A stretch of DNA of 40,207 bases from a virus, in the IMG/VR virus record IMGVR_UViG_3300036857_000341, positions 1 to 40,207 of that record, one strand, 5' to 3'. Position numbers and translations under genes: made by a program. This document shows, piece after piece, positions 8,845-15,261 of this stretch; positions within the stretch are counted from its first letter, which is position 1; every line of letters starts with the position of its first letter. Under the pieces are notes generated by a model that was not told the DNA's origin, did not search any database, and saw only the letters and a program-made list of their open reading frames with translations.

Positions 8845-9174
8845 ATGGACCTGGACACCATGCGTATCGTCATCACCGCGCTGATGTGGCTCACCATCCC
8901 CGGCGCCGTCGCCAGTCTCATCCTGCTGTTCGTTGGTACGAAAGAGCGCGATGAGTTTTTCTGGCACGTGGTCACCTATGCCGGGTCGATAGCCCTGGTG
9001 GTCTCGGTCTGGGCGCTGGGGCGTCTGCTGGTGGATCATCTGGGTTCGATCCCGGGCTGGTATCCGATCCTGTTGGTGGTGTCATTTGTGACCGTGCCGG
9101 TCGCGGTCTACTGGCGGCTGTCCCTGCAGACGCGTAGCCTGTTGCGTAAACCACACACCGACGTATCGGAGTAA
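8845..9174 (+). CDS. Three-span membrane protein upstream of endolysin (holin candidate)
   Basis: A 109-residue protein. I use the ATG at 8845, preceded by GGGAGGATAGAGG, rather than the in-frame upstream start at 8821. Three hydrophobic segments are visible: LTIPGAVASLILLFVG, YAGSIALVVSVWALG and YPILLVVSFVTVPVAVYW. They are separated by short charged loops and followed by a basic and acidic tail. It ends three bases before the endolysin start. Size, span number and position fit a holin or an accessory lysis membrane protein; a second holin-like gene follows the endolysin at 10392. Confidence 0.8.
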   Translation: MDLDTMRIVITALMWLTIPGAVASLILLFVGTKERDEFFWHVVTYAGSIALVVSVWALGRLLVDHLGSIPGWYPILLVVSFVTVPVAVYWRLSLQTRSLLRKPHTDVSE

Positions 9175-9177
9175 GGC

Positions 9178-10200
9178 ATGCCGCTGGTTCGAGGTATCGA
9201 CGTCCACCCCAGCTACCAGACCGTGACCGACTGGGGGAAGGTGGCCGGCGCGGTGGATTTCATGATCCAGAAAGCGACCGAGCACACCACTTTTCGTACG
9301 TCGAACATGTACTACAAAACCGCCAAGGCTAAGGGTTTGCTGGTTGGGGCGTACCACTTTTTCCGGCCGGGCAAAGGCAGCGCCACCGATCAGGCTGACT
9401 GGTTCGTGGCGTGGTTGCGCGCGGCCGGCTGGCAGAAGGGCCGGGATTTGCCGCCAGTGCTAGACCTCGAGCGCGATGACGACCTGTCGGATGCCACGGT
9501 GCGGGCTCGCGCGGCGGTGTTCCTCAACCGTGTGGACAGCGTGCTGGGGCTCGGCTCGGATCCATGGCAGCGGACCATGCTCTACATGAACGCCAGCTGG
9601 CGCGACCGCATGAACGGTCTGCACCATGGCCGGGTGCTGTGGCTGGCCAGCTGGCCGGCTGAGTTCGACCACGCCTGGCCGACCAGGGAAACCAGCAAGC
9701 CGTCCGGTGCGGGCATCTGGCAGTTCACCGACAACGGTGGCGGCATGGTGCCGGGCATCACCAACGGCGGGCCTCAGTCGCTCGATCTGGACGTTGCTGT
9801 TCAGGCTGAGCTGGCCAAAATGGCACCCCTGTTTTACAACGATGGAAAGGAAGAGGACATGGACCTGACCCCCGCCAACCTGGCCGCGATCGGCAAGGCG
9901 GTCTGGGACCACAAGCGCGAGGTGAGCGCGTCGGCGTGCAAGCTGGCCGGCTGGCCGGATGGATTCGACGCCAGCGCATGGAATCTGCTGTCCGGTGCCG
10001 ACGCCGCGGAGGTGGCCCTGCTGGCCCTGGCGCGGTCGGAGGAGGCCCGCGACGCTGTTCAGGCTCAGGTGCTGGCCGGCATCCAGCAGGCCACGGCAGG
10101 TCGGCTCAGCACGGAGGAGGCGCGCGAGGTGGCCGACCTGGTGACCGCCAACCTGGTACGGATCGTGGTGGAGCCCGGCCAGACGGCGGCCGGCGCGTGA
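9178..10200 (+). CDS. Endolysin, GH25 muramidase
   Basis: A 340-residue glycoside hydrolase of family 25, which cleaves the MurNAc-GlcNAc bond of peptidoglycan to release progeny. Family landmarks are clear: RGIDVHPSYQ at the N-terminus, FMIQKATEH, GAYHFFRPG, the catalytic DLE within LPPVLDLERDD (about residues 93-99), and IWQFTDNGGG followed by DLDVAV near residue 205. No signal peptide is visible, so export probably depends on a holin. After residue 220 an acidic helical region (LTPANLAAIGKAVWDH and the following helices) resembles C-terminal segments of other actinophage lysins and may bind the wall or mediate oligomerisation. The stop overlaps the next gene by GTGA. Confidence 0.95.
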   Translation: MPLVRGIDVHPSYQTVTDWGKVAGAVDFMIQKATEHTTFRTSNMYYKTAKAKGLLVGAYHFFRPGKGSATDQADWFVAWLRAAGWQKGRDLPPVLDLERDDDLSDATVRARAAVFLNRVDSVLGLGSDPWQRTMLYMNASWRDRMNGLHHGRVLWLASWPAEFDHAWPTRETSKPSGAGIWQFTDNGGGMVPGITNGGPQSLDLDVAVQAELAKMAPLFYNDGKEEDMDLTPANLAAIGKAVWDHKREVSASACKLAGWPDGFDASAWNLLSGADAAEVALLALARSEEARDAVQAQVLAGIQQATAGRLSTEEAREVADLVTANLVRIVVEPGQTAAGA

Positions 10201-10349
10201 GCGACAAGGACTCAGCCGAGCTGACAGCGCTCACCGTGGAGACTGCCGCGCCCCGGCCGGTGGACGTGGTGCCCTGCCCGGACTGCCACACCACCGGTTG
10301 CGCGCTGTGCGGCTACAGCGGCACGCTGACCGTCGAGCTCGAACAGTAG
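10197..10349 (+). CDS. Zinc-ribbon mini-protein
   Basis: A 50-residue protein whose GTG start overlaps the endolysin stop (GTGA). The C-terminal half holds CPDCHTTGCALCGYSG, two Cys-x2-Cys pairs five residues apart, a clear metal-binding knuckle. The N-terminal half is polar. Small zinc-ribbon proteins are often encoded beside lysin genes in these phages, but their role is unknown. Confidence 0.8.
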   Translation: MSDKDSAELTALTVETAAPRPVDVVPCPDCHTTGCALCGYSGTLTVELEQ

Positions 10350-10391
10350 ACGTCCGGCCAACCCTGGTCGGCTGAGAGAAAGGCCGGGCTG

Positions 10392-10784
10392 ATGTCCGAC
10401 TGGTTCAAGATCTACGGCAAGTCCCTGGCGTTCGTACTGGGCGCGTTCGTCGTGGCGCTTCGGCAGGTGACCGACGACGGCCACGTGACCGGCGCTGAGT
10501 GGTTCGTCGTGATCGGTGCGGCCAACAGCGCGGTGGCCGTCTACTTCGTGGCCAACCTGACCGGCACGTCCGGCAAGTACGGCAAGATCGTCACCCATAC
10601 GGTGACGCTGACAATCCCCGCGCTAGTGGCGTTCATCCCGGGCGGGATCACGGGGAACGAGCTGATCGACCTCATCATCATCGCCGGCAGCGCGGCCGGT
10701 GTCCTGGGCTTCCCCAGTGTCCAGCATCCGGTCAACCCCGTGGTGCTCCAGCCCGCTGTTGCGCAAGGACAACACGCGGGCTAA
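10392..10784 (+). CDS. Holin-like membrane protein
   Basis: A 130-residue membrane protein with a GAGAAAGG ribosome-binding site. It has an N-terminal amphipathic/hydrophobic segment (LAFVLGAFVVALRQVTDD), a second segment (GAEWFVVIGAANSAVAVYFVAN), and then LTIPALVAFIPGG and IDLIIIAGSAAGVLG. The 'ALRQVTDDGHVTGAEW' loop is characteristic of a holin family found next to endolysins in Streptomyces phages. It is the last gene of the rightward late operon and is followed by a strong hairpin terminator. Expected role: timed membrane permeabilisation that lets the GH25 lysin reach the wall. Confidence 0.85.
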   Translation: MSDWFKIYGKSLAFVLGAFVVALRQVTDDGHVTGAEWFVVIGAANSAVAVYFVANLTGTSGKYGKIVTHTVTLTIPALVAFIPGGITGNELIDLIIIAGSAAGVLGFPSVQHPVNPVVLQPAVAQGQHAG

Positions 10785-10821
10785 GCTGGCTTCATCAGAT
10801 CCGCATTGCTGGTGACAACAC

Positions 10822-10866
10822 AGAACACCCCCGGTCAGCGCATAATGATGCGAGCGGGGGTGTTCT
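10822..10866. terminator. Bidirectional terminator between convergent genes
   Basis: A perfect 11-bp stem (AGAACACCCCC at 10822-10832 with GGGGGTGTTCT at 10856-10866). Its loop contains a smaller hairpin, CGCAT-AATG-ATGCG. It lies between the end of the late operon (10784) and the end of the convergent minus-strand methyltransferase (10873), so it can serve both directions. Confidence 0.88.
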
Positions 10867-10872
10867 GCTGTC

Positions 10873-11556
10873 TCAGAGCAGCTGGAGCACCTGCTGACCG
10901 ATGTACTCGGTGTAAACCGGCGGCAGCGCCTCACGCAACGCGAGATGGTCGTCTGTCCAGTCGATGCCCTTGGCTTGTTGCATTTCGGCCACCGTGGCTT
11001 TACCGCCGCCCCTGCCGTACGCGGCGACGTACGGGCCGTCGTGGTAGACGCCGTGCCGCCAGCCACGCACACGGCCGCGGTGTGATTTGTGCTTGGGTTG
11101 GATTACGGCTGGTATCGAAGATCCCGATCTGTGGCTGTGTCCGAATTCGAAAAAGCGATGCATGATCACACCGAGTCCAAACATCTCGCCACACAGCATA
11201 AGATCCTTGCGGATCGCGGCACCGGCAACGTTTTCGATCACCCACGGGGCGCGGGTGAACAGTTTGAGCGCGTTTCGTGTGGGCTCAATCAACCGTGGAT
11301 GTGGATTACCACGCTTGGCATTGGTTCCCCGAATGGGCGCACCCTCGCCTTGACACGGTGGTGAGGTGTGCACGAAATCGAACTCGTGCCCGTATCGGCC
11401 AAGGAACCACAACGCGTCGCACTCGAAGAATTCCTTGCCGGGATAGACGCTTGTTGGTCGGATGTCTACGCCGACGACTTCGAAACCAGCGCGGGCGTAG
11501 CCGGCTGCCGCGCCACCGTCGCAGCAGAACAGGTCGAGCAACCTCGGTGATCTCAT
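10873..11556 (-). CDS. C5-cytosine DNA methyltransferase
   Basis: A 227-residue DNA (cytosine-5) methyltransferase. The ATG at 11556 is favoured, with AGGAAATTG upstream; an in-frame TTG lies just before it. Motif I is LLDLFCCDGGAAAGYARAGF (AdoMet binding), with VVGVDI as motif II. Motif IV is SPPCQ with the catalytic Cys near residue 68, and motif VI is ENV near residues 108-110. The protein ends with LPPVYTEYIGQQ, the usual motif X region. It is short for the family, with a reduced target-recognition region. No restriction enzyme is seen nearby, so self-protection against host restriction is likely. It is the last gene of the leftward accessory block. Confidence 0.92.
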   Translation of the reverse strand: MRSPRLLDLFCCDGGAAAGYARAGFEVVGVDIRPTSVYPGKEFFECDALWFLGRYGHEFDFVHTSPPCQGEGAPIRGTNAKRGNPHPRLIEPTRNALKLFTRAPWVIENVAGAAIRKDLMLCGEMFGLGVIMHRFFEFGHSHRSGSSIPAVIQPKHKSHRGRVRGWRHGVYHDGPYVAAYGRGGGKATVAEMQQAKGIDWTDDHLALREALPPVYTEYIGQQVLQLL

Positions 11557-11585
11557 CAATTTCCTACCTTACCGATCGGTATCAA

Positions 11586-11603
11586 TGTTGGGTATACGCA
11601 ACA
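11586..11603. promoter_or_regulatory. Palindromic operator, site A
   Basis: TGTTGGGTATACGCAACA, with 5-bp inverted arms TGTTG/CAACA separated by 8 bases, the same geometry as the sites at 11837, 12105, 14442, 15606 and 18963. It lies 30 bp upstream of the methyltransferase start. On the minus strand TTGCGT could act as -35, but no good -10 is found at 17 bp (CGATCG), so this site may be a weaker or operator-only copy. Confidence 0.6.
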
Positions 11604-11631
11604 CCGGCTCCCCTGGGGGCTGGGGAGCCGG
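11604..11631 (-). terminator. Hairpin terminator after the 48-residue gene
   Basis: A perfect 10-bp stem, CCGGCTCCCC (11604-11613) with GGGGAGCCGG (11622-11631), and an 8-base loop. It lies 12 bases downstream of the stop of the minus-strand gene at 11644. No strong T-run follows, so efficiency is uncertain. It abuts operator A and so separates the methyltransferase from its upstream neighbour. Confidence 0.65.
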
Positions 11632-11643
11632 GTCTGTCTGTGG

Positions 11644-11790
11644 TCAGTCAAGGCTTGCGATGAGCTCGTAGCTGTCGGCCCGTGCCTCGCGCTGGTAGGA
11701 GGAGAAGACGTTGGCCACATCCTCGTAAGTCCATCCCCAGCCCCAGGCGTCCAGTTCGACTACCAGCCGGCCGTCCTTGTAAAGCCTCAT
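11644..11790 (-). CDS. 48-residue acidic mini-protein
   Basis: Start at 11790 (MRLYKDGRLVVELDAWGWGW), chosen because GGGAGG lies six bases upstream; the frame is open further but without a better site. The short protein has a beta-hairpin-like start, a WGWGW aromatic cluster and an acidic helix ending SYELIASLD. No family was recognised. It forms a single-gene transcription unit with its own promoter (11824-11856) and terminator (11604-11631), the arrangement expected of an early, individually controlled phage mini-protein. Confidence 0.72.
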   Translation of the reverse strand: MRLYKDGRLVVELDAWGWGWTYEDVANVFSSYQREARADSYELIASLD

Positions 11791-11823
11791 CCTGGTTCCT
11801 CCCAGGTCTTCGTCGTTGAGACC

Positions 11824-11856
11824 AGTATGGCACAGGTGTTGAGAATTTGCAACACC
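11824..11856 (-). promoter_or_regulatory. Operator-promoter, site B (minus strand)
   Basis: Reading the minus strand: -35 TTGCAA (11852-11847), a 17-bp spacer, and -10 CATACT (11829-11824) preceded by an extended -10 TGC. The palindrome GGTGTTG-N8-CAACACC (11835-11856, 7-bp arms) covers the -35 and most of the spacer. The predicted transcript starts near 11817 and reaches the ATG at 11790. Confidence 0.72.
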
Positions 11857-11860
11857 CCCG

Positions 11861-11912
11861 AGCAAAGAAAAATGAGAGCCCTGCCCGGGCGGGGGAAGTG
11901 GGCAGGGCTCTC
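11861..11912 (-). terminator. Strong intrinsic terminator of the structured RNA
   Basis: A perfect 13-bp GC-rich stem, GAGAGCCCTGCCC (11874-11886) with GGGCAGGGCTCTC (11900-11912), 13-base loop. On the minus strand it is followed by ATTTTTCTTTG, a proper U-tract. This is the most classical rho-independent terminator in the window, and it lies downstream of no protein gene. Confidence 0.9.
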
Positions 11913-12085
11913 GTCTGGGAGGGGCCGGTGGGCCTACGTGCTGTTGGGCTTAGGATTTCCCACCGGTTAGGTGTTCGGATCGAGATGCCCCGCGCGAATC
12001 GGTTCCAACGATTCCAGCTTGCTACCGGCTTGCGCCTAAAGCTACTGGGGGCCTCTAGTCGGCTACTCGCTTCTCGATCCGAACA
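11868..12085 (-). ncRNA. Predicted structured non-coding RNA (about 218 nt)
   Basis: A stand-alone minus-strand transcription unit with a promoter (site C), no credible protein gene and a strong terminator. The predicted start, seven bases after the -10, falls at 12085, which is the first base of a 14-bp helix (12072-12085 with 11972-11985). This helix closes a multibranch domain containing a hairpin with GAATCG/CGATTC arms and a GGC-GCAA-GCC hairpin with a GNRA tetraloop. A second domain (11925-11966) has an 8-bp stem CCGGTGGG/CCCACCGG enclosing CCTA/TAGG. The third domain is the terminator. I recognise no known RNA family. It could be an antisense or regulatory RNA, or act on host machinery. 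Confidence 0.78.
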
Positions 12086-12091
12086 AGCACT

Positions 12092-12122
12092 AGCTTAGCA
12101 TGACTGTTCAGTTTGTGCAACA
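12092..12122 (-). promoter_or_regulatory. Operator-promoter, site C, driving the structured RNA
   Basis: Minus strand: -35 TTGCAC (12120-12115), a 17-bp spacer, and -10 TAAGCT (12097-12092) with TGC just before it (extended -10). The operator-like TGTTG-N8-GAACA palindrome (12122-12105, one mismatch in the second arm) covers the -35 and spacer, as in sites B, D, E and G. Confidence 0.78.
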
Positions 12123-12125
12123 GGT

Positions 12126-12326
12126 TCAGCCAGGAAATTTCGCCGGCCTGGTGCCGCGGGTGATGTGCCTGGCCTTGGCCTCATGCTCGTCCCAGGCGCC
12201 GTTGCGGTTGGACGTGGAGCGCACCGTGCCGACGATGAACCCGATGATGGAACCGATCACCACGCCGGCCACGACCAGGCAGAGCATGCCGGCCACCAGG
12301 GTTGCGGTGTCGATCTGGTAGCTCAC
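12126..12326 (-). CDS. Single-span membrane mini-protein
   Basis: A 66-residue protein with a GTG start overlapping the preceding stop (GTGA at 12326-12323). One long hydrophobic segment, TLVAGMLCLVVAGVVIGSIIGFIVG, takes up residues 9-33 and carries small-residue GxxxG-like spacing. A polar, charged tail follows (SNRNGAWDEHEAKARH). It is the last gene of the leftward operon beginning at 14390. No family was recognised; it could be a membrane-associated host-takeover or exclusion peptide. Confidence 0.72.
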   Translation of the reverse strand: MSYQIDTATLVAGMLCLVVAGVVIGSIIGFIVGTVRSTSNRNGAWDEHEAKARHITRGTRPAKFPG

Positions 12327-12598
12327 GCCCCCGGATCCCTTCCGTAGTTGCCCTCTCGGACAATCTGGTCAGCTTCGGCCTGCATGGCGTCACGCATCGC
12401 CTGTCCGCGTGGCGAACGCGGAGCCTGCCCGCTGGCAGCCGCGAGCCGGTCCACCAAGTTGGGCAGGTAGCGCTCGATCATGTCGCGGCAGGGGTGTCCG
12501 GGCGTGAGATCGACCAGGCCGGTATAGGCGACCTCCTCAGCTACTCGGATCTCCGTACCGCGTTCGTCGGTCAGCGAGAGTTTGATCTTGATGGTCAT
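12323..12598 (-). CDS. Hypothetical protein
   Basis: A 91-residue protein beginning MTIKIKLSLTDERGTEIRVA, with a GGATAGGAAA site overlapping the end of the upstream gene (eight-base gap). The first half looks like a small beta-sheet. The second is helical and charged, with PCRDMIERYLPNLVDRL and EADQIVREG. No known motif was recognised. It is coupled by GTGA to the downstream membrane mini-protein and lies behind the exported six-cysteine protein in one operon. Confidence 0.75.
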   Translation of the reverse strand: MTIKIKLSLTDERGTEIRVAEEVAYTGLVDLTPGHPCRDMIERYLPNLVDRLAAASGQAPRSPRGQAMRDAMQAEADQIVREGNYGRDPGA

Positions 12599-12606
12599 CA
12601 GATTTC

Positions 12607-13701
12607 CTATCCGATTGGGATGATGTGTGCACCAGAGTACGGCTCGGCATGAACCACGCCGCCGTGCCGGACGGGCTGCCCGGCCGGCGCCGGCAGGTAC
12701 TCGGTGTAGACCTTGACGTTGACGCGCGAGCTCGCGCATGCCGGGTCCATCTGGTAGTCCAGCATCGGGTTGAACCGGTAGTGGTGCAGGGTGCCGTCGA
12801 TCGTGCCGGTGGTGACCTTGGTGGCTACGTTGCAATACGAGCCGTCGGCCCGCACCTGGCGCACGAACAGCGTCAGCCGGGTCTGGAGCGCGGCGGCTCC
12901 CCCGGTGGACTCCACGCTGACCCCCAGCCCTGCCCAGACGTGTGCCTGCGTGGTGCCGGCAGGCAGCTGGACCGTCCGGTAGACGGCATCCACCGCGCGC
13001 GGCCGGGGCGCCAGGCCGAACGGTAGCTCTCCGGCCTGCCGCCATTCCATCCCACCAGAGTAGGAATTGGACGCGATCCTCAGGAAAGTGTTCGCGCCGT
13101 CGATCACGTCCAGGAGGTTGTTCGGATTGGTCACGCACTCGACGGTGCGCTTGCCCGCGCGGATCACGCTGGTGTTGTCGCAGCGCCCAGCCTGGGCTCG
13201 CAGCTCGATCACGTACGTCCCCGACTGTTCCGGGCTGAACAGCCACTCGGTGCCGACCGCGGCCGGCCGGGCATCGCCGCGGTGGTTACGCGTGGCCAGC
13301 GTGCTCCGAGCTCGCTGCGTGGCGCTGGTGGCTCCCAGCGGGTAGGCCTCCACCCTGGCGCCCATCAGGCTACCGGTGGTCGCGGTGCCCTCCCAACGCG
13401 CGCTCCAGCGGTACTGGCGACCGGCCTCGAGCTCGAGCGTGCACGTGCGCAAGGTGTGGAAGATGTAGTCGGTCGGCAGCTGGTGCAGACCGGTGCTCGA
13501 GCTGGCGCAGACCGGCGCCGGCTGGGTGTCGGCCACCTGCTGGGACGCCTGCGTGACGTTGCCCAGATGGGCTGTCGCGGCTGGGCTGGCGATGACGCCG
13601 GTCAGCAGGATCAACAGGCCCAGGTTGGCCTGCTCCTGCCAGCGGGCAAGCCGCTTCAGAATCCGGACCACACGAAGTGCCTTGTGCTGGGGTTGGTTCA
13701 T
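12607..13701 (-). CDS. Exported or membrane-anchored six-cysteine protein
   Basis: A 364-residue protein with GAGAGGAAA upstream of its ATG. A basic N-terminus (residues 1-28) precedes a hydrophobic segment, LGLLILLTGVIASPAATAHLG, so it is probably translocated with a cleaved or retained signal. The mature part is beta-rich and contains six cysteines (in APVCA, RTCT, GRCD, VECV, SYCN and DPAC contexts), an even number consistent with disulfides outside the cell. It is not in the virion operon but among small minus-strand accessory genes. No family was recognised. Surface modification or superinfection exclusion are reasonable hypotheses. Confidence 0.85.
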   Translation of the reverse strand: MNQPQHKALRVVRILKRLARWQEQANLGLLILLTGVIASPAATAHLGNVTQASQQVADTQPAPVCASSSTGLHQLPTDYIFHTLRTCTLELEAGRQYRWSARWEGTATTGSLMGARVEAYPLGATSATQRARSTLATRNHRGDARPAAVGTEWLFSPEQSGTYVIELRAQAGRCDNTSVIRAGKRTVECVTNPNNLLDVIDGANTFLRIASNSYSGGMEWRQAGELPFGLAPRPRAVDAVYRTVQLPAGTTQAHVWAGLGVSVESTGGAAALQTRLTLFVRQVRADGSYCNVATKVTTGTIDGTLHHYRFNPMLDYQMDPACASSRVNVKVYTEYLPAPAGQPVRHGGVVHAEPYSGAHIIPIG

Positions 13702-13737
13702 GGTAGGTTTCCTCTCGTACTGGTGCAGGTACGGGCA

Positions 13738-13773
13738 TGACCCCCGCTGGCAAGCTACGCCGTGCGGGGGTCA
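13738..13773. terminator. Hairpin between the mini-protein gene and the exported-protein gene
   Basis: A perfect 10-bp stem TGACCCCCGC (13738-13747) / GCGGGGGTCA (13764-13773) with a 16-base loop. No U-tract follows on the minus strand, so it may be a partial terminator or mRNA-stability element inside the operon rather than its end. Confidence 0.65.
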
Positions 13774-13779
13774 CTCGTT

Positions 13780-13971
13780 TCAGCTGAGCAGATCTTTGAG
13801 ACCTGCGCGCAGCCGGGCCAGCCGGCCGGGCTCAGGGACGTGGTTGTATCGGACCCAGGTCCCCAGGATATGGAACCAGTAGCCCGGCCGTGCGGACATC
13901 GGACCACCAGAGGCCTTGTATCCGATGACCTGCCGGCAGCGTTTGCAGGTGCTGATCAGGTTCCGGCTCAT
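13780..13971 (-). CDS. Cys-pair mini-protein with WFHI signature
   Basis: A 63-residue protein whose start overlaps the upstream stop by ATGA. It begins MSRNLISTCKRCRQVIG with one Cys-x2-Cys knuckle and continues to YWFHILGTWVRYNHV, which shares the aromatic-His motif with the upstream protein (NWFHIHN). The C-terminus is basic (RLARLRAGLKDLL). The pair looks like a duplicated metal- or nucleic-acid-binding module. Function unknown. Confidence 0.75.
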   Translation of the reverse strand: MSRNLISTCKRCRQVIGYKASGGPMSARPGYWFHILGTWVRYNHVPEPGRLARLRAGLKDLLS

Positions 13972-14390
13972 GCCAGATCCTGGCTGTGCTGCTCGGCAGC
14001 ATCCCGGATCTTGCGCAGTTGATCGGCCGACAGGTCTGGGGAGATGACCCGGGACGTGATCTTCTCCGTTACGTCCTGACCATGCGCGATCCGCTGGTGG
14101 ACCTCTTCCCGCACGTCGGCAGGCGATTCCGGCGCGCGACCGATGAACCAGTTGTGGCGCCGGGCGTTGACTGGGAACCGGACGACATGGGTGTACTCCA
14201 CCCAGTGGACGCTGTTGCCGTTCAGGCCTTCCGGCGCCGGCTCGACCTGAGGTTCAGTCTGGGGCTCCGCCATCAACCGGCCGTTGGCATACAACCGGCT
14301 CGGATAGCATCGCGTGGAAGCGTTGTGGATGTGGAACCAGTTCTGCCCGCTGTCCTGCTGGATCGAGCGGTGGCAGTTTTTGCAACGCAT
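13968..14390 (-). CDS. Cys-pair protein with WFHI signature, longer paralogue
   Basis: A 140-residue protein, first gene after operator-promoter D. Its N-terminus, MRCKNCHRSIQQDSGQNWFH, carries a Cys-x2-Cys-x-His cluster followed by WFHIHN and a further Cys, a likely zinc-binding fold. A Gln/Glu/Pro linker leads to a second region, HWVEYTHVVRFPVNARRHNW, and a helical, charged C-terminus (SPDLSADQLRKIRDAAEQH). The N-terminal module resembles the neighbour at 13780. No enzymatic motif is visible. It may be a DNA- or RNA-binding host-takeover protein, which is inference. Confidence 0.8.
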   Translation of the reverse strand: MRCKNCHRSIQQDSGQNWFHIHNASTRCYPSRLYANGRLMAEPQTEPQVEPAPEGLNGNSVHWVEYTHVVRFPVNARRHNWFIGRAPESPADVREEVHQRIAHGQDVTEKITSRVISPDLSADQLRKIRDAAEQHSQDLA

Positions 14391-14428
14391 GGTGCGTGTC
14401 CTCCCCTTGGTGGGTCGCGTGAGACCCC

Positions 14429-14461
14429 ACCTTAACCGAGGTGTTGACTTTATGCAACACC
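14429..14461 (-). promoter_or_regulatory. Operator-promoter, site D (minus strand)
   Basis: Minus strand: -35 TTGCAT (14457-14452), exactly 17 bp, and -10 TAAGGT (14434-14429). A near-ideal palindrome GGTGTTG-N8-CAACACC (14440-14461, 7-bp arms) overlaps the -35 and spacer. It drives the 14390-12126 operon and also covers the end of the preceding gene (stop at 14450). Confidence 0.8.
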
Positions 14462-14692
14462 GTAGACGAAAACAGGACGGCCGTCGATCGTATAGGAATG
14501 GCAGCCGTTGCCGTAGCTGATGGTCTGGGTCACCACGTGGACGCGAGAGACCCGGCGCCGGGGCTTACGCGCGGGCAGCCGGCTCTTGCGATGCCGGGCT
14601 TCATCGCGGCGGATCCGGTCATCGGCCAGCGCGCCGGGCAGGTTGCCCAGGTTGGTCAGCAGCAATACGAAGATCATGCGCAAAACGAGCAC
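14450..14692 (-). CDS. Small exported protein
   Basis: An 80-residue protein with a GTG start at 14692, chosen because GGGAG lies seven bases upstream. An ATG at 14677 in the same frame is possible. The N-terminus (VLRMIFVLLLTNLGNLPGALA) looks like a signal peptide. A very basic middle follows (RHRKSRLPARKPRRRVSR), then a C-terminal strand region, SYGNGCHSYTIDGRPVFVYG. It overlaps the upstream membrane-protein gene by 74 bases in another frame, and its end runs into operator D. Unrecognised. Confidence 0.68.
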   Translation of the reverse strand: MLVLRMIFVLLLTNLGNLPGALADDRIRRDEARHRKSRLPARKPRRRVSRVHVVTQTISYGNGCHSYTIDGRPVFVYGVA

Positions 14693-14855
14693 GGGTCAGC
14701 TCCCTCGGTATCGGTGAGAGGTTGGGCCGGGGGCTGGGCATCGGTACCACCTCGGTACGGGGGTAGGCCGGCCCGGACAGGAAGACACCGAGCGCGACCA
14801 GACCACCGGCCAGCATCAACGTGATGGCCACCGCGGCCAGTAGGCGCAGCCTCAT
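14619..14855 (-). CDS. Small membrane protein
   Basis: A 78-residue protein coupled to the upstream gene by ATGA. Residues 4-28 (RLLAAVAITLMLAGGLVALGVFL) form a membrane anchor or signal. They are followed by a Pro-rich extracytoplasmic-looking stretch (VVPMPSPRPNLSPIPREL) and a basic C-terminus. The last 74 bases are shared, out of frame, with the next gene at 14692. No lipobox cysteine is present, so it is not an obvious Rz1-type spanin. Unrecognised. Confidence 0.68.
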   Translation of the reverse strand: MRLRLLAAVAITLMLAGGLVALGVFLSGPAYPRTEVVPMPSPRPNLSPIPRELTRARFAHDLRIAADQPGQPARRAGR

Positions 14856-15061
14856 GTCCAGATCCCCATTTCGTTGTGGGTCTTGGCCCAGCCCCAGCAG
14901 TCACGGCAGAGCCCGGACCCGGATCCCTTGCGGACCTGACGGTCGATTCCGCAACGCGCGCACGGGGTGTTCGGATGCCGCCCGGTCAGCGAGTCGTCGT
15001 GGCTGCGAACGGCCCAGGGTGCCGAGCCGGCATAGGTGACCTGGGGCTGAGGCAAGATCAT
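14852..15061 (-). CDS. Zinc-ribbon mini-protein
   Basis: A 69-residue protein. I start at 15061, with GGAG five bases upstream and an ATGA overlap with the preceding gene; the frame is open further upstream but without support. The C-terminal half holds CARCGIDRQVRKGSGSGLC followed by RDC: two Cys-x2-Cys pairs about 15 residues apart with a WGWAK tail, a classic zinc-ribbon spacing. Unrecognised function; one of four overlapping Cys-rich or membrane mini-genes transcribed from promoter E. Confidence 0.75.
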   Translation of the reverse strand: MILPQPQVTYAGSAPWAVRSHDDSLTGRHPNTPCARCGIDRQVRKGSGSGLCRDCWGWAKTHNEMGIWT

Positions 15062-15261
15062 CGTGGCTCCATGGTGCGGCCACGCTCGTCCGCGATCAGG
15101 TTGCATGTGTCGCAACGGGTCCATAGGCACTGGTCGCAGTGCCAGCGCACGTGATGCTGGCCTGGCCCCAACGAAGGTTGACGGCAGGCCCTGTTCTGGC
15201 AGGCGCTGGGGCGCGCTGGGCGGACGGGGCGCCGTCGCCAGCCGGGCTCACGCAGGCTCAC
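15058..15261 (-). CDS. Cys-rich mini-protein
   Basis: A 67-residue protein hidden in a longer open frame. The real start is probably the GTG at 15261, which overlaps the upstream stop (GTGA), and the stop overlaps the next ATG (ATGA). The N-terminus is Arg/Pro-rich. The second half holds ACQNRAC, then HVRWHCDQCLWTRCDTC, giving six cysteines in pairs and one or two likely metal sites. Function unknown. Confidence 0.72.
   Translation of the reverse strand: MSLREPGWRRRPVRPARPSACQNRACRQPSLGPGQHHVRWHCDQCLWTRCDTCNLIADERGRTMEPR

Noticed and set aside
8803-8845. Promoter with an ideal -35 TTGACA at 8803 before the three-span membrane protein
   Set aside because: No acceptable -10 at 16-19 bp (the sequence there is GCACCT), and it lies inside a continuous late operon.
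9936-10349. A 137-codon frame across the end of the endolysin
   Set aside because: The upstream part is a Gly/Arg-rich shadow of the endolysin; only the GTG-started 50-codon zinc-ribbon gene is supported.
11847-12098. An 83-codon plus-strand frame across the structured RNA
   Set aside because: No ribosome-binding site, Arg/Leu-rich with no motif, and the opposite strand has a promoter and a terminator that explain the region better.
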